DNA from: CAG-411 sp050875145
Lineage (GTDB): Bacteria; Bacillota; Clostridia; Lachnospirales; Lachnospiraceae
Assembly (NCBI GenBank): GCA_050875145.1
Contig: JBNMLH010000016.1
Location: forward strand, 10,083 to 74,082
Direction: 5' to 3'
Length of the DNA stretch: 64,000 nt
Position 1 is the first letter of the stretch. Each line of letters opens with the position of its first letter. Positions 34,319-44,376 of this stretch are shown piece after piece. A program made the position numbers and the translations under genes. Below the pieces are notes generated by a model that saw only the letters and a list, made by a program, of their open reading frames with translations, was not told where the DNA came from and did not search any database.

Positions 34319-34824
34319 TCATGAAATGTAAAATAGTGGTAAATTTTCTTTTTTGTAAACACAGTTTAGCAGGAAACTGTGAAAAATCTAAGGAAAAATT
34401 TACAATTTAAGGTGAATTTTTTCTTCTTGTTTTTTCAACCTTAATTATATAATGCAGTGATGAAATGAAATGGGACAAGTCGCTACAAGAAAAAGTATAA
34501 ATTTTTTTCAAAAAAAAAGCGGAGTTAGAGGCTCGAATAAGGAGAAGGTAAAGTATAACTATATAAATTTACTAAAAAAACATAAAATAGCTGGATAGTT
34601 TACGCGAAATATAGGTGCTGATGATAAAATGTTATGTGCAAAATATCCTTTTTATAAGAAAAAAATAGTGCAAATTGTATATATAAAAAGAAAATATAAG
34701 ATAAATTTAAACTATGCTTTTGGATGTAATTGGAAAGAACTTGAGTCATAATCCATCCTAGTGTAGAATAGTATGTTAGGGAAACTTGGACGAGCAGAGA
34801 GAAAGAGTTGGCAGGAGGACGGAA
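34319..34824. other. AT-rich intergenic region, no gene seen
   Basis: About 500 bases between divergent genes. It should hold promoters for both, but I find no RNA element or repeat beyond homopolymer A/T runs. Confidence 0.45.
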
Positions 34825-36633
34825 ATGAAGGAAAAAGGAGTTATCATTCTTTGTTGTATTTTGGTATTTTATGCAATGCTGTCATTTAAAATTTATTCAG
34901 AACATAATCCGAAAAATTCTACAGAGGACTATGCAAAAACAAAGGATGTGCCACAGAATGGAGAACTTTATAATACCTGGATTAAAGAGGGGGAAAAAAA
35001 GAAACTGACTGCCATGGTAAATAATCAACTGTATGAATTTTCTCTGGCAAAAAATATAAGTAGATTAGAAAATGTGGTAGCAGATTTAAAGATAAAAAAT
35101 GGAGTTGTAAAAAAGATTACGTTAAAGGAAGACTATATTACTGGAAAGGTACTTGCGTTGGATAATAAAAGTATTGAAATTGAAGGATATGGTAAGCTTT
35201 CTTATGGGAAGGGGTATAAAGTATACAGAACTTATGAAGAACCAAAGCAATTAGAGAAGGAAGATGTATTGGTTGGGTATGACGAAGCAAAATTTGTAGT
35301 AGCAGGGAAAAAGGTTTGTGCAGCTTTGATTGATAAACCTGTTAAAGTGGGAAATATTCGTGTACTGTTAAGGACAAATAACGGAAAAGATGTGTATCAT
35401 AGTAATGTGACCGTTTGCAGTGATACCAAACTTACTCTGATTTGTGGAAAGAAGAAGAAAACTTACAAAAAAGGGGAAAATATTGTAATAAAGCCAGATA
35501 AAAAATACTTTGGCAAGGAAAAACGACTAAAGATACAAGCAGAAAAGGGTGGAAAAATTACTGTCATGTCCATAAAGAGAGGAACTGAGAATCCGTCCTA
35601 TCGCGGTAGTATAGAATTGACATGGGAAAAGAAGAAAGGACTGCTTCTTGTGAATGAGTTGTCATTGGAGGAATATTTGTATGCGGTCATTGGAAGTGAG
35701 ATGCCTGTTTCTTATGGAGAAGAGGCTTTAAAAGTACAGGCAGTCTGTGCCAGAAGTTATGCGTATAAGCAATTGATTCATGGTGGATGTGGTACATACG
35801 GTGCACATGTGGATGATAGTGTCTCTTATCAGGTGTACAATCAACAATCAGAATGTGAGGAAACAATAAAGGCGGTAGATTCAACCAAAGGACAGATTTT
35901 ACAATATGAAGGAGAGGCAATTACCGCATATTACTTTTCAACTTCTTGTGGCTATACGGCATCAGCAAAAGAGGTCTGGGGTACTACGCAAGAAGAATAT
36001 TTAAAGGGGATTGCACAGTATGAGGATGGAGAGAATAGAGATTTAAGTAAGGAGAAAGCATTTAAGGCCTTTTTGAAAGAGGATATAGAAAGTTATGATA
36101 AAGACTTCCCGTGGTATCGTTGGAATGTCACAATGAGTGTGAATACATTATCAGAATCGGTGAATCAGGCACTTTGCGAACGCTATGAAAAAAATAAACA
36201 GTGGATTTTAACAAAACAAAAAGATGGTTCTTATGTTAGCAAACCAATCTCTACAATAGGAGAAGTAACGGGAATTTCTGTATTAGAGAGAGGTAAGAGT
36301 GGTGTTTTAAAAGCAATTGAAATTCAAGGGAAAAAGGGAACGGTAAAAGTTATTTCAGAGTATAATATCCGGACTCTTTTGGCACCAAATCATGCTACCA
36401 TATATAGGCAGGATGGAAGTCAGGTGGATGGTCTTTCTATGCTTCCGAGTGGTTTTTGTTATATACAGGAAAATCGAAAAAAAGGAACTTTTACTATAAC
36501 AGGTGGAGGTTATGGTCATGGAGTGGGAATGAGCCAAAATGGAACAAAGACGATGGTAGACTTAGGTTATAAATATGAAGAAATATTGGAACATTATTAT
36601 CAGGGAGCAAAAATTGTAGAAATTGAAGATTAA
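34825..36633 (+). CDS. SpoIID/LytB-domain cell-wall protein
   Basis: A 602-residue protein with an N-terminal membrane anchor (GVIILCCILVFYAMLSF), ~250 residues of unassigned beta-rich region, then the SpoIID domain: VNELSLEEYLYAVIGSEMP with catalytic-type Glu292, EALKVQAVCARSYAYKQL, and the closing GGGYGHGVGMSQNGT. SpoIID enzymes are peptidoglycan lytic transglycosylases acting on denuded glycan. I chose the ATG at 34825 (AGGAGG 6 bases upstream); a TTG at 34786 lies before it. The size and long N-terminal part differ from sporulation SpoIID itself, so it may be a vegetative paralogue. Confidence 0.87.
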   Translation: MKEKGVIILCCILVFYAMLSFKIYSEHNPKNSTEDYAKTKDVPQNGELYNTWIKEGEKKKLTAMVNNQLYEFSLAKNISRLENVVADLKIKNGVVKKITLKEDYITGKVLALDNKSIEIEGYGKLSYGKGYKVYRTYEEPKQLEKEDVLVGYDEAKFVVAGKKVCAALIDKPVKVGNIRVLLRTNNGKDVYHSNVTVCSDTKLTLICGKKKKTYKKGENIVIKPDKKYFGKEKRLKIQAEKGGKITVMSIKRGTENPSYRGSIELTWEKKKGLLLVNELSLEEYLYAVIGSEMPVSYGEEALKVQAVCARSYAYKQLIHGGCGTYGAHVDDSVSYQVYNQQSECEETIKAVDSTKGQILQYEGEAITAYYFSTSCGYTASAKEVWGTTQEEYLKGIAQYEDGENRDLSKEKAFKAFLKEDIESYDKDFPWYRWNVTMSVNTLSESVNQALCERYEKNKQWILTKQKDGSYVSKPISTIGEVTGISVLERGKSGVLKAIEIQGKKGTVKVISEYNIRTLLAPNHATIYRQDGSQVDGLSMLPSGFCYIQENRKKGTFTITGGGYGHGVGMSQNGTKTMVDLGYKYEEILEHYYQGAKIVEIED

Positions 36634-36637
36634 AAAG

Positions 36638-36677
36638 AAAGAAACGAAACTACTTATGAGATGTTTCGTTTCTTTGC
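36638..36677. terminator. Bidirectional terminator
   Basis: A 13-bp stem aaagaaacgaaac/gtttcgtttcttt between convergent genes; the right arm covers the last codons of the YihY gene. Confidence 0.8.
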
Positions 36678-37499
36678 GTTATATACATTTTGAATGAAAA
36701 CGTTGATTTCGCCACCGATTAGGAGCATGTACATACAAAAATAAATCCAAAGCATCAATAGTACAATGGCAGTCAGACTTCCGTAGGTATTTGAGAAGCT
36801 TCCCATATGGTCAATATAGAAGGAATATAAATAGGAAAATCCAATCCAGCCGGCAGCAGAGGCAATTGCACCGGGAAGCTCTGCCAGTACATTTGACTTA
36901 TGGTTTGGTATCACAACATACATATATAAGAAAAATAAAATTAAAATACACATGGCACTGGAAGCACGAATACTGATTACTAATAAAGTTGCATCCTGTA
37001 ATGCCGGGAAATAATTATTGATGGCATGGCTAATACTATTTCCGAAGGCGAGTAATAAAAGAGTAGCCAGTAATAAAACAGCAAAAATCATCGTATAGAT
37101 AGTTGCACGAATCCGTAGAATTAGGTAATTACGGTTTTCTGGAATATTGTACACAGAATTTAATCCGTAGATTAGTGCGTAAAAAGATTTTGATGCTGCC
37201 CATAATGTGGTAATAATGGTAATAGACATCAATGTGGTGGTAGAGGAGGTATAAATTTCCTGAATGATCTTCACCAAAAAGGGAGAAAATGCTTCTGGAA
37301 TCCATTGGGTTATCATGGAAATCAAATCCTGTTCGGTCAAAGGAAGATATTGCAACATTGTCAATAAGAACATGGCAAATGGAAATGCTGACATCATAAT
37401 ATAGAAGGAGGCTTGTGCAGCGTAGGCAGACACACAATCTTCCTTCATTTTATTTAGAAATGATTTTATCCATAAGACAATAAAAATGACATAGCGCAT
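36654..37499 (-). CDS. YihY/BrkB-family inner membrane protein
   Basis: A 281-residue protein with about six membrane helices. The family pattern is clear: AYAAQASFYIMMSAFPFAMF, TLWAASKSFYALIYGLNSVY, YGSLTAIVLLMLWIYFCMYM, and a C-terminal LLIGGEIN. The family was once called RNase BN, but its members are membrane proteins of unknown transport or structural role. I place the start at the ATG 37499 with AAGGGGGG upstream; an earlier in-frame ATG at 37544 lacks a site. Confidence 0.9.
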   Translation of the reverse strand: MRYVIFIVLWIKSFLNKMKEDCVSAYAAQASFYIMMSAFPFAMFLLTMLQYLPLTEQDLISMITQWIPEAFSPFLVKIIQEIYTSSTTTLMSITIITTLWAASKSFYALIYGLNSVYNIPENRNYLILRIRATIYTMIFAVLLLATLLLLAFGNSISHAINNYFPALQDATLLVISIRASSAMCILILFFLYMYVVIPNHKSNVLAELPGAIASAAGWIGFSYLYSFYIDHMGSFSNTYGSLTAIVLLMLWIYFCMYMLLIGGEINVFIQNVYNAKKRNIS

Positions 37500-37800
37500 A
37501 ATAATTCCCCCCTTTGTAAAACTACTCCTGTGTAAGTACATCATAGTTTCAAATTTTTGACCCTGACATTATCTATATTTTACCAATATTGCGTAAGAAA
37601 CACAAGAATGGTTACAATAGTATTAGTATATGAAATATTTTCCTTTTCATGAGTAGAAAAGCATGTTAAAATAGGGAACAGTTGTTAGAATAATTGGCAT
37701 GTTGTAAAATCGAATGTCTCACGATGTAAATAGGAGCAGACATCTGGATTTTTGCCTTTGATATTACATTATTTATTAGATAGAATGGAGATTAATTATT

Positions 37801-38385
37801 ATGAAAAAAAAGAGAATATTAGCTGGAATGATTTTGTTTTTTACAATGACTGTGAACGGCTGTCAGTCAAATCAAAGTGCTAAGAAAGCGGCAGAGGTTA
37901 CAGCATCCCCGCTTCCTACCGTTGCGGTGGTTGATTTACCAGAGGATAGTTATACAACCTTAAAGGACAATGTTTATACAGCTACTGGTGGAGCTTTGCA
38001 AATTACGGTACCAGAAGATTGGACAATCAGTGATGAGGATGCAACTGTGTTAGTAGCAGGAAAAGAGGAAGATACAAAGGACTGTTTGACCGTACAGGTT
38101 TCACAGAAAGATAGTAAATTTTCAGAATATAAGGTAGAAGATTTTGAAAAAATTTATAGTAACACCTTGAATAATTATGAGGCAGAATCCTATGAAAAAA
38201 CAACAGTCGGTGGACTGGAAGCGGGATGCCTTACCTATAGTTTTTCAACAGACGCAGAAGATGTACAAGGTTATGAGTATTTTATTGACGGAAACTATAC
38301 TTATGTGTTGAACTTTACAGATGTTTCAGGAAAATTAAAAGACCAAATACCGGAGATTTTAAAGCAAGTGAAGATATGTAAGTAA
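37801..38385 (+). CDS. Lipoprotein, PsbP/DUF1795-like
   Basis: A 194-residue lipoprotein: signal with lipobox TVNGC (Cys21), a Ser/Ala/Pro linker, and a ~150-residue alpha/beta domain (GGALQITVPEDWTISDED, then LEAGCLTYSFSTDAEDVQGY, YVLNFTDVSGKLKDQIPEIL) matching the PsbP-like fold common in clostridial lipoproteins. Function unknown. GGAG lies upstream of the ATG. It is monocistronic, with a terminator 16 bases after the stop. Confidence 0.75.
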   Translation: MKKKRILAGMILFFTMTVNGCQSNQSAKKAAEVTASPLPTVAVVDLPEDSYTTLKDNVYTATGGALQITVPEDWTISDEDATVLVAGKEEDTKDCLTVQVSQKDSKFSEYKVEDFEKIYSNTLNNYEAESYEKTTVGGLEAGCLTYSFSTDAEDVQGYEYFIDGNYTYVLNFTDVSGKLKDQIPEILKQVKICK

Positions 38386-38401
38386 ATAACTAGAAGGAAA
38401 A

Positions 38402-38438
38402 GAGGACATTGCACGATGGAACGTGTGATGTCCTTTTT
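38402..38438 (+). terminator. Rho-independent terminator
   Basis: aggacattgcac pairs imperfectly with gtgtgatgtcct, followed by TTTTT. Confidence 0.8.
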
Positions 38439-38634
38439 TGGATAAGAAGCATATGTGGAAATTGATGTAACGGTAAGAAAATTGTGGGAAATAAATTTAT
38501 AATAATATTTTTTTGATGTAATAAAATATAAATATTTGTTGAAAGGAAGAATGACTTATTGTAAAATGGCGAGGTGGTTAAAAATAATTTAGGAGGATTT
38601 GAGTACAAATATATTTGTGTTCGAGATAGTGGTG

Positions 38635-40278
38635 ATGAAAGATAGAAAAAATAGTATAGTTATGCAGGCAAGTATATTAGCTGTTGCCAGTATTATTAGC
38701 CGAATTATTGGATTATTATACAGAAGTCCACTAAATGCCATTATTGGAAATCTTGGTATGGGATATTATCAGCAAGCATATACGTATTATACAATTGTAT
38801 TGCTTATTTCTTCGTATAGTATCCCTGCAGCAGTTTCAAAGGTGATTTCGCAAAGGTTGGCAGTTGGGGAGTATAAAAACGCACACAGGATATTTAAAAG
38901 TGCGTTGCTATATGTTCTTGTAATAGGTTTTGTAGGAAGTGCTGTTTTATATTGTGGAGCTGGATGGTTTGTGAATGATGCATCTGCTATTCCTGTAATG
39001 AAAATATTTGCACCTACCATTTTAGTTTATGGTATTTTGGGGGTTTTTAGAGGTTATTTTCAGGCGCATAACAGTATGGTGCAAACTTCTGTATCACAAA
39101 TTTTAGAACAGATAGCAAATGCGGTGATAAGTATTGCGGCTGCATACGTTATGATTCGATATGCGATAAATATTAAAAATGAAAATAGTCAACATATGCA
39201 GGCTATTTGGGGAGCAATGGGAAGTGCCATAGGAACAGGGGCAGGAGTTCTGGTTGGATTGATTTGTATTTTAATTATGTACAATAAAAGTAGAACCGGT
39301 ATAAAAAAGAAAATTGCACAGGATACAACAAAAACACTTCTTGGATATAAGTATATACTTAAGTTAATTGTATTTACCGTAACTCCGTTTATTTTAAGTA
39401 CTGCAATCTATAACTTGAGTAGTACAGTAAACACAAAATTATATACAGATTGGTATGCAAATTATAAGGGTATCCATATCGATAAAGTAACCGAAATTTG
39501 GGGACTATTTTCCGGGCAGGCACTTACAATTACGAATATTCCCATTGCCTTTTCATCTGCAATGGCAACTGCTATGTTACCTTCTGTATCGACTTTGATT
39601 GCTGCGCAAAAGATTAAAGAGGCGAAAGATAAGATAGGTGTTTCTGTAAAAACTACTATTCTTATTTCAATTCCGTGTGCAGTTGGATTATTTGTTTTAG
39701 CTGAGCCGATTATAAATTTGCTTTTTTCAAATACTAGAGCAGATTTAAAAACTGCTGGTGGTTTTTTAATGGCATTATCCTTATCCACTGTTTTTTATGC
39801 GCTATCTACATTGAACAGTTCCATTTTGCAGGGAATTGGAAAAGTAAATACGCCAATTGTTAATGCTGCAATAGCTTTGCTTGTACAGACAATTACCGCA
39901 ATTGTATTGTTGCGAATAACAAACTTAGGAGTTTATAGCATTGCCATAGCTACAACGCTATATTCAGGATTAATGTGCTTTCTAAATCAATATAGTGTAA
40001 AAAAAGCAATCGCGTATCGGCAGGAATATAGAAAAAGTTTTTTTGTACCGATTTTGGCATCGATGATTATGGGAGGAGTGATAAAACTTGTTTATGAAGA
40101 AATGTATTTGTGTTTGGCATCTATGAAAATTGCGGTTATTTTAGCGATTTTGTGTGGAATAGTATTATATCTGTTTTTGCTTATTCTATTTCAATGTTTT
40201 ACAAAACAGGAAATAGAAAACTTTCCAGGAGGAAAGAAAATCGTAAAAAAATTAAGTAAAATGAGTTTAATTAAGTAG
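38635..40278 (+). CDS. SpoVB/MurJ-like polysaccharide flippase (MOP superfamily)
   Basis: A 547-residue protein with about 14 membrane helices. The N-terminal SILAVASIISRIIGLLYRSPLN and GNLGMGYYQQAYTYYTIVLL are typical of the SpoVB/YtgP (MurJ-type) group of lipid-linked oligosaccharide flippases. LFVLAEPIINLLFSN is the conserved helix 10-11 motif. It likely flips lipid II or a similar precursor. I prefer the ATG at 38635; an in-frame TTG at 38599 sits only 2 bases after an AGGAGG, which is too close. It stands alone ahead of the ABC exporter. Confidence 0.88.
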   Translation: MKDRKNSIVMQASILAVASIISRIIGLLYRSPLNAIIGNLGMGYYQQAYTYYTIVLLISSYSIPAAVSKVISQRLAVGEYKNAHRIFKSALLYVLVIGFVGSAVLYCGAGWFVNDASAIPVMKIFAPTILVYGILGVFRGYFQAHNSMVQTSVSQILEQIANAVISIAAAYVMIRYAINIKNENSQHMQAIWGAMGSAIGTGAGVLVGLICILIMYNKSRTGIKKKIAQDTTKTLLGYKYILKLIVFTVTPFILSTAIYNLSSTVNTKLYTDWYANYKGIHIDKVTEIWGLFSGQALTITNIPIAFSSAMATAMLPSVSTLIAAQKIKEAKDKIGVSVKTTILISIPCAVGLFVLAEPIINLLFSNTRADLKTAGGFLMALSLSTVFYALSTLNSSILQGIGKVNTPIVNAAIALLVQTITAIVLLRITNLGVYSIAIATTLYSGLMCFLNQYSVKKAIAYRQEYRKSFFVPILASMIMGGVIKLVYEEMYLCLASMKIAVILAILCGIVLYLFLLILFQCFTKQEIENFPGGKKIVKKLSKMSLIK

Positions 40279-40459
40279 CACCATTAGTCCACAAAACCAT
40301 TTTAAGACACACGTATTGTGATTTTGGAGGTTTCATTATAGTTTGATTAAAATAGAGCGTTATAACTATTATCTGTATGGGGAGTATGCTATAATATGAA
40401 AATGTGGGAAATTGCAAAATTCGCTTATACAATGCGACAATAAAAGGGAGGAAAAATTC

Positions 40460-41371
40460 TTGAAATTAGAAGTGAAAAATTTGAAAAAGTCCTTTGCTGG
40501 CAAAGAGGTATTACATGGAATATCTTTTGCAGTTGAGAGTGGGAAAGCCTTGGGGCTTTTAGGACGTAATGGTGCAGGTAAGACAACCACAATCCGTATT
40601 TTGATGGATGTGTTCCGAGCAAATGAGGGAGAAATTTTGTTAGATGGACAACCATTTGTACCTACAAAACATCAAATTGGTTATTTACCGGAGGAGAGAG
40701 GGCTTTATCCAAAGAGAAAAGTATTGGAGCAGATGGTATATCTGGCAATGCTTCGAAACGTTCCGAAAGCCAAAGCAAAAGAGAATGCAAAAAAATGGTT
40801 GGAACGTTTGGAAATTGGGCAGTATGAAAATAATTTACTGGAGACATTGTCCAAAGGAAATCAGCAGAAGGTACAGTTGGCATCTGTGTTAGTTTGTGAT
40901 CCAGAGATTGTTATTTTGGATGAACCATTTAGTGGATTGGACCCGGTAAATTCACAGATATTACAAGATGTAGTAAAAGAATTGATCGCAGTAGGGAAAA
41001 TTGTAATTTTCTCCAGTCATCAAATGAGCTACGTGGAAGAATTTTGTGAGGATATTGTAATCATCAATCAGGGGCAGGTCGTTTTAGAGGGAAACTTAAA
41101 TGAAATTAAGCTGGCTTATGGACGAGATCAATTGCTTCTCTGCGACAGAGATAAATCCTTACAGGAGTTTCAGAAGTTTTGTGAACAGGAACTTACTGAG
41201 ATATTACAGGTATGTGGACAAACAAAAGATGCATTGATTGTAAAACTGTTAGAAGGAAAAACAAGAAGGGATTTATTGAAGATATTGCTGGAAAAGAACG
41301 TAGAAGTGGAACAATTTGAAACTTATAAACCATCATTAAATGATATTTTTGTGGAGAAAGTGGGGGATTAA
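40460..41371 (+). CDS. NatA-type ABC exporter ATP-binding protein
   Basis: A 303-residue ATPase: Walker A GRNGAGKT, Q loop IGYLPEERGLYPKRK, signature LSKGNQQK, Walker B VILDEPFSGLD. The extra ~80-residue C-terminal domain (DUF4162) ends NDIFVEKVGD, as in NatA/YhaQ. I chose the TTG at 40460 with GGGAGG 8 bases upstream. The partner permease follows 3 bases later. Na+ or toxic-compound export is the family role; the substrate is not predictable. Confidence 0.92.
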   Translation: MKLEVKNLKKSFAGKEVLHGISFAVESGKALGLLGRNGAGKTTTIRILMDVFRANEGEILLDGQPFVPTKHQIGYLPEERGLYPKRKVLEQMVYLAMLRNVPKAKAKENAKKWLERLEIGQYENNLLETLSKGNQQKVQLASVLVCDPEIVILDEPFSGLDPVNSQILQDVVKELIAVGKIVIFSSHQMSYVEEFCEDIVIINQGQVVLEGNLNEIKLAYGRDQLLLCDRDKSLQEFQKFCEQELTEILQVCGQTKDALIVKLLEGKTRRDLLKILLEKNVEVEQFETYKPSLNDIFVEKVGD

Positions 41372-41374
41372 CAC

Positions 41375-42622
41375 ATGAGACGTTTTTTTACAGTATTTGA
41401 GTTTGAATTTAAGAGTTATTTAAAAAATAAATCGTTTATGATTACTACGATTATCATTTCTTTGTTGCTTGGTGCGATTATGTTTTTGCCAAACTTTGTA
41501 GATATGTCTGATATGCTTGGTACTTCTACTAAAACAGAAAGCACGAAGAAGGATACAGATGAGGAAGAAAAGACAAAGTATGGTATTTTAGATAAAAAGG
41601 GATATTTAAAAGATTCTCCATTTTTAGAGACATTCTATGAGGATGCAGAGTTTAAGACATACAAGGATGAAAAGGCACTGAAAAAGGCGGTTGAAAAAGA
41701 AGAGGTAGAAGCTGGATTTGTGGTAGAGGACGATAGTCATTTCCGTTATCTAGTATGGAATAATTCCATGTATAATGACGGTGCCGAGCAATTTAATCAG
41801 GTAATGACATTAGTACATAAACAGGTATATTGTCAGGAGCATAATTTAGATTTTGAAGAGATGGCAGGAAGTTACGATGCACCGGTACAGTACAAACAAG
41901 AAATTCTTGGGAAAAATGCATCTGATAATTACTGGTATTCTTATATATTGGTAGTAGTCAGCTTTATGATTATTATTTTATATTGTGTTATGATTGCTAC
42001 TTCCGTTGCCAGCGAAAAGAGCAATCGTGCGATTGAAGTGCTTGTGACCAGCATCGATTCCAAATTTTTATTATTCGGAAAGGTATTATCCGGAGCATTA
42101 GCTGCCTTTTTGCAGGTGGGAATTATACTGGGAGTTACTTTAATTAGTTATCAAATCAATCGGGACGTTTGGGGGAGCGCATTGGATCCAGTCTTACATA
42201 TTCCTAGCGATGTGTTGATTGCCTTTGCATTCTTTGGAATTGGTGGATTTTTATTTTATGCATGTCTATATGGGGCATTGGGAGCACTTGTTTCAAAAAC
42301 AGAAGACGTCAATAAGTCTGTGGGTGGATTGCAGATGATTGTTATGATTGTGTATTTTGTAGTTTTAATGCAGCTTGACAATACGGATGGAATCATAGTC
42401 AGAGTATGCTCGTATCTTCCATTTAGTTCTTATTGTGCTATGTTTGTGCGAATTGCATTAGGAAATGTAGCTATGTGGGAAATTGTTGTATCCTTTGCTA
42501 TTTTGGTAGTATCTACTGTATTTGTAGGATGGTTGGCAGCTAAGATTTACCGTATGGGAACATTACGCTACGGAAATCCAATATCTATTCGTACGGCATT
42601 AAAAAATTTAAAAGGTGAATAA
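41375..42622 (+). CDS. NatB-type ABC-2 permease
   Basis: A 415-residue membrane subunit: one N-terminal helix (MITTIIISLLLGAIMFL), a ~150-residue extracytoplasmic domain, then about five helices (YSYILVVVSFMIIILYCVMI through LVVSTVFVGWLAAKIYRMGT). SVASEKSNRAIEVLVTS is the conserved ABC-2 coupling segment. It starts 3 bases after the ATPase stop and forms the exporter with it. Confidence 0.92.
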   Translation: MRRFFTVFEFEFKSYLKNKSFMITTIIISLLLGAIMFLPNFVDMSDMLGTSTKTESTKKDTDEEEKTKYGILDKKGYLKDSPFLETFYEDAEFKTYKDEKALKKAVEKEEVEAGFVVEDDSHFRYLVWNNSMYNDGAEQFNQVMTLVHKQVYCQEHNLDFEEMAGSYDAPVQYKQEILGKNASDNYWYSYILVVVSFMIIILYCVMIATSVASEKSNRAIEVLVTSIDSKFLLFGKVLSGALAAFLQVGIILGVTLISYQINRDVWGSALDPVLHIPSDVLIAFAFFGIGGFLFYACLYGALGALVSKTEDVNKSVGGLQMIVMIVYFVVLMQLDNTDGIIVRVCSYLPFSSYCAMFVRIALGNVAMWEIVVSFAILVVSTVFVGWLAAKIYRMGTLRYGNPISIRTALKNLKGE

Positions 42623-42645
42623 GACAAATGTTCGGAATCTTCTTA

Positions 42646-42674
42646 TTGAAGAATATGGAAAAACGTGCTATACT
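42646..42674 (+). promoter_or_regulatory. Promoter of thrC
   Basis: TTGAAG (42646-42651), 17 bases, TATACT (42669-42674), followed by a small dyad acgca-gta-tgcgt (~42688). No T-box leader is present. Confidence 0.65.
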
Positions 42675-42749
42675 TAATCAGAATATACGCAGTATGCGTG
42701 AATTTGTAACGAAATCAATTAAAAAACAGATAGAAAAGGATGAAGTGAA

Positions 42750-44240
42750 ATGAATCTAATGTATAACAGTACAAGAAACAAACAGGAAACCGCAACTGCA
42801 TCTCAAGCTATTTTAAAGGGATTGGCAACAGATGGAGGCTTATTTGTACCAGAATCTATTCCAGCATTGGATAAGGATATTACTGCGTTAGCAAATATGA
42901 GTTATCAGGAAGTAGCTTATGAAGTAATGAAGTTATACATTACAGATTTTACAGAGGAAGAACTTAAAAATTGTATTAATCGTGCCTATGACAGCAAGTT
43001 TGATACAAAAGAAATTGCACCATTGGTAAAGAAGGATGGCGCATATTACTTAGAATTATTCCACGGCGCTACAATCGCATTTAAGGATATGGCACTTTCG
43101 ATTTTGCCACATTTATTAACAACTTCAGCAAAGAAGAATAATGTAAAAAATGAAATTGTAATTTTAACTGCAACTTCTGGAGATACAGGAAAGGCAGCTT
43201 TGGCTGGTTTCGCAGATGTTGAGGGAACAAGTATTATTGTATTTTATCCAAAGAATGGAGTAAGTCCAATTCAGGAAAAACAGATGGTAACACAGAAGGG
43301 TGCAAACACAAAGGTTGTAGGAATTACTGGTAACTTTGATGATGCACAGAGTGGCGTAAAGGCAATGTTCAACAACAAAGAGTTAGCTGAGAGAATGGAC
43401 AAGGCAGGATATCAGTTCTCATCTGCAAACTCAATCAATATTGGACGTTTAGTTCCACAGATTGTATATTATGTATATGCGTATAGTAGATTAGTGAAGA
43501 ATGGAGAAATCAAAGCGGGAGATAAGATGAATGTCGTAGTTCCAACTGGTAACTTCGGAAATATCTTAGCAGCTTATTATGCAAAGAATATGGGACTTCC
43601 AATTGAAAAGTTGATTTGTGCTTCTAACGACAACAAAGTATTATATGATTTCTTCCAGACAGGAACTTATGATAAGAATCGTGAGTTTATTTTAACAACA
43701 TCTCCATCTATGGATATTTTAATTTCAAGCAACTTGGAAAGATTAATTTATAAGATTGCTGGAAATGATGCAGAGAAGTGTGCAGATTTGATGAAAGCAC
43801 TTTCTACATCTGGTGTTTACAATATTACAGAGGATATGAAGGCAGAATTGCATGATTTTGTTGGCGGTTATACAGATGAGGCAAAGACTGCGGAGACAAT
43901 CAAAGCTGTATATGATAAAGAAGGATATATTATGGATACACATACTGCTGTTGCAGCAGGGGTTTATAAAGATTATGTTGCAAAGAGTGGAGACAAGACA
44001 CCAACTGTGATTGCATCTACAGCAAGCCCATATAAGTTTACAAGAAGTGTTATGAATGCCATTGATGCAAAATACAATGAGATGGGTGACTTTGAATTGG
44101 TAGATGAGTTGTGCAAGCTTTCTGGTGTAAAAGTTCCAAATGCAATTGAGGAGATTCGTACTGCACCTGTGCTTCATGATATTGTTTGTGATTCAGATAA
44201 GATGCAGGATACAGTTGAGAAGATTTTAAACCTTCAGTAG
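42750..44240 (+). CDS. thrC: Threonine synthase
   Basis: A 496-residue PLP enzyme turning O-phosphohomoserine into threonine. It is of the long (E. coli/yeast) type: N-terminal MYNSTRNKQETATASQAILK, the PLP-lysine in FHGATIAFKDMAL, TATSGDTGKAAL, FYPKNGVSPIQEKQM, and NSINIGRLVPQI. AAAGGATGAAG precedes the ATG. It is monocistronic, between its own promoter and a terminator. Confidence 0.97.
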   Translation: MNLMYNSTRNKQETATASQAILKGLATDGGLFVPESIPALDKDITALANMSYQEVAYEVMKLYITDFTEEELKNCINRAYDSKFDTKEIAPLVKKDGAYYLELFHGATIAFKDMALSILPHLLTTSAKKNNVKNEIVILTATSGDTGKAALAGFADVEGTSIIVFYPKNGVSPIQEKQMVTQKGANTKVVGITGNFDDAQSGVKAMFNNKELAERMDKAGYQFSSANSINIGRLVPQIVYYVYAYSRLVKNGEIKAGDKMNVVVPTGNFGNILAAYYAKNMGLPIEKLICASNDNKVLYDFFQTGTYDKNREFILTTSPSMDILISSNLERLIYKIAGNDAEKCADLMKALSTSGVYNITEDMKAELHDFVGGYTDEAKTAETIKAVYDKEGYIMDTHTAVAAGVYKDYVAKSGDKTPTVIASTASPYKFTRSVMNAIDAKYNEMGDFELVDELCKLSGVKVPNAIEEIRTAPVLHDIVCDSDKMQDTVEKILNLQ

Positions 44241-44290
44241 AATAGGCTGTTTAGATTTATGGTGAAGCAGTCATAAATTGAAAATAAGGA

Positions 44291-44320
44291 GAGGGCTGTC
44301 TGTAAAGGATGGCCCTTTTT
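44291..44320 (+). terminator. Rho-independent terminator of thrC
   Basis: agggctgtc and ggatggccct form the stem, followed by TTTTT. Confidence 0.75.
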
Positions 44321-44376
44321 GACATTGTAGAAAAGTATCTTGTATGTGAGAAGATTGATAAATGGAGGAAAATAAA

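Noticed and set aside
42675..42749. T-box or threonine leader upstream of thrC
   Set aside because: Only ~75 bases between promoter and ATG, with no T-box sequence or terminator.
43743..44177. 144-codon minus-strand frame opposite thrC
   Set aside because: Cys/Ile/His-rich shadow of a conserved gene.
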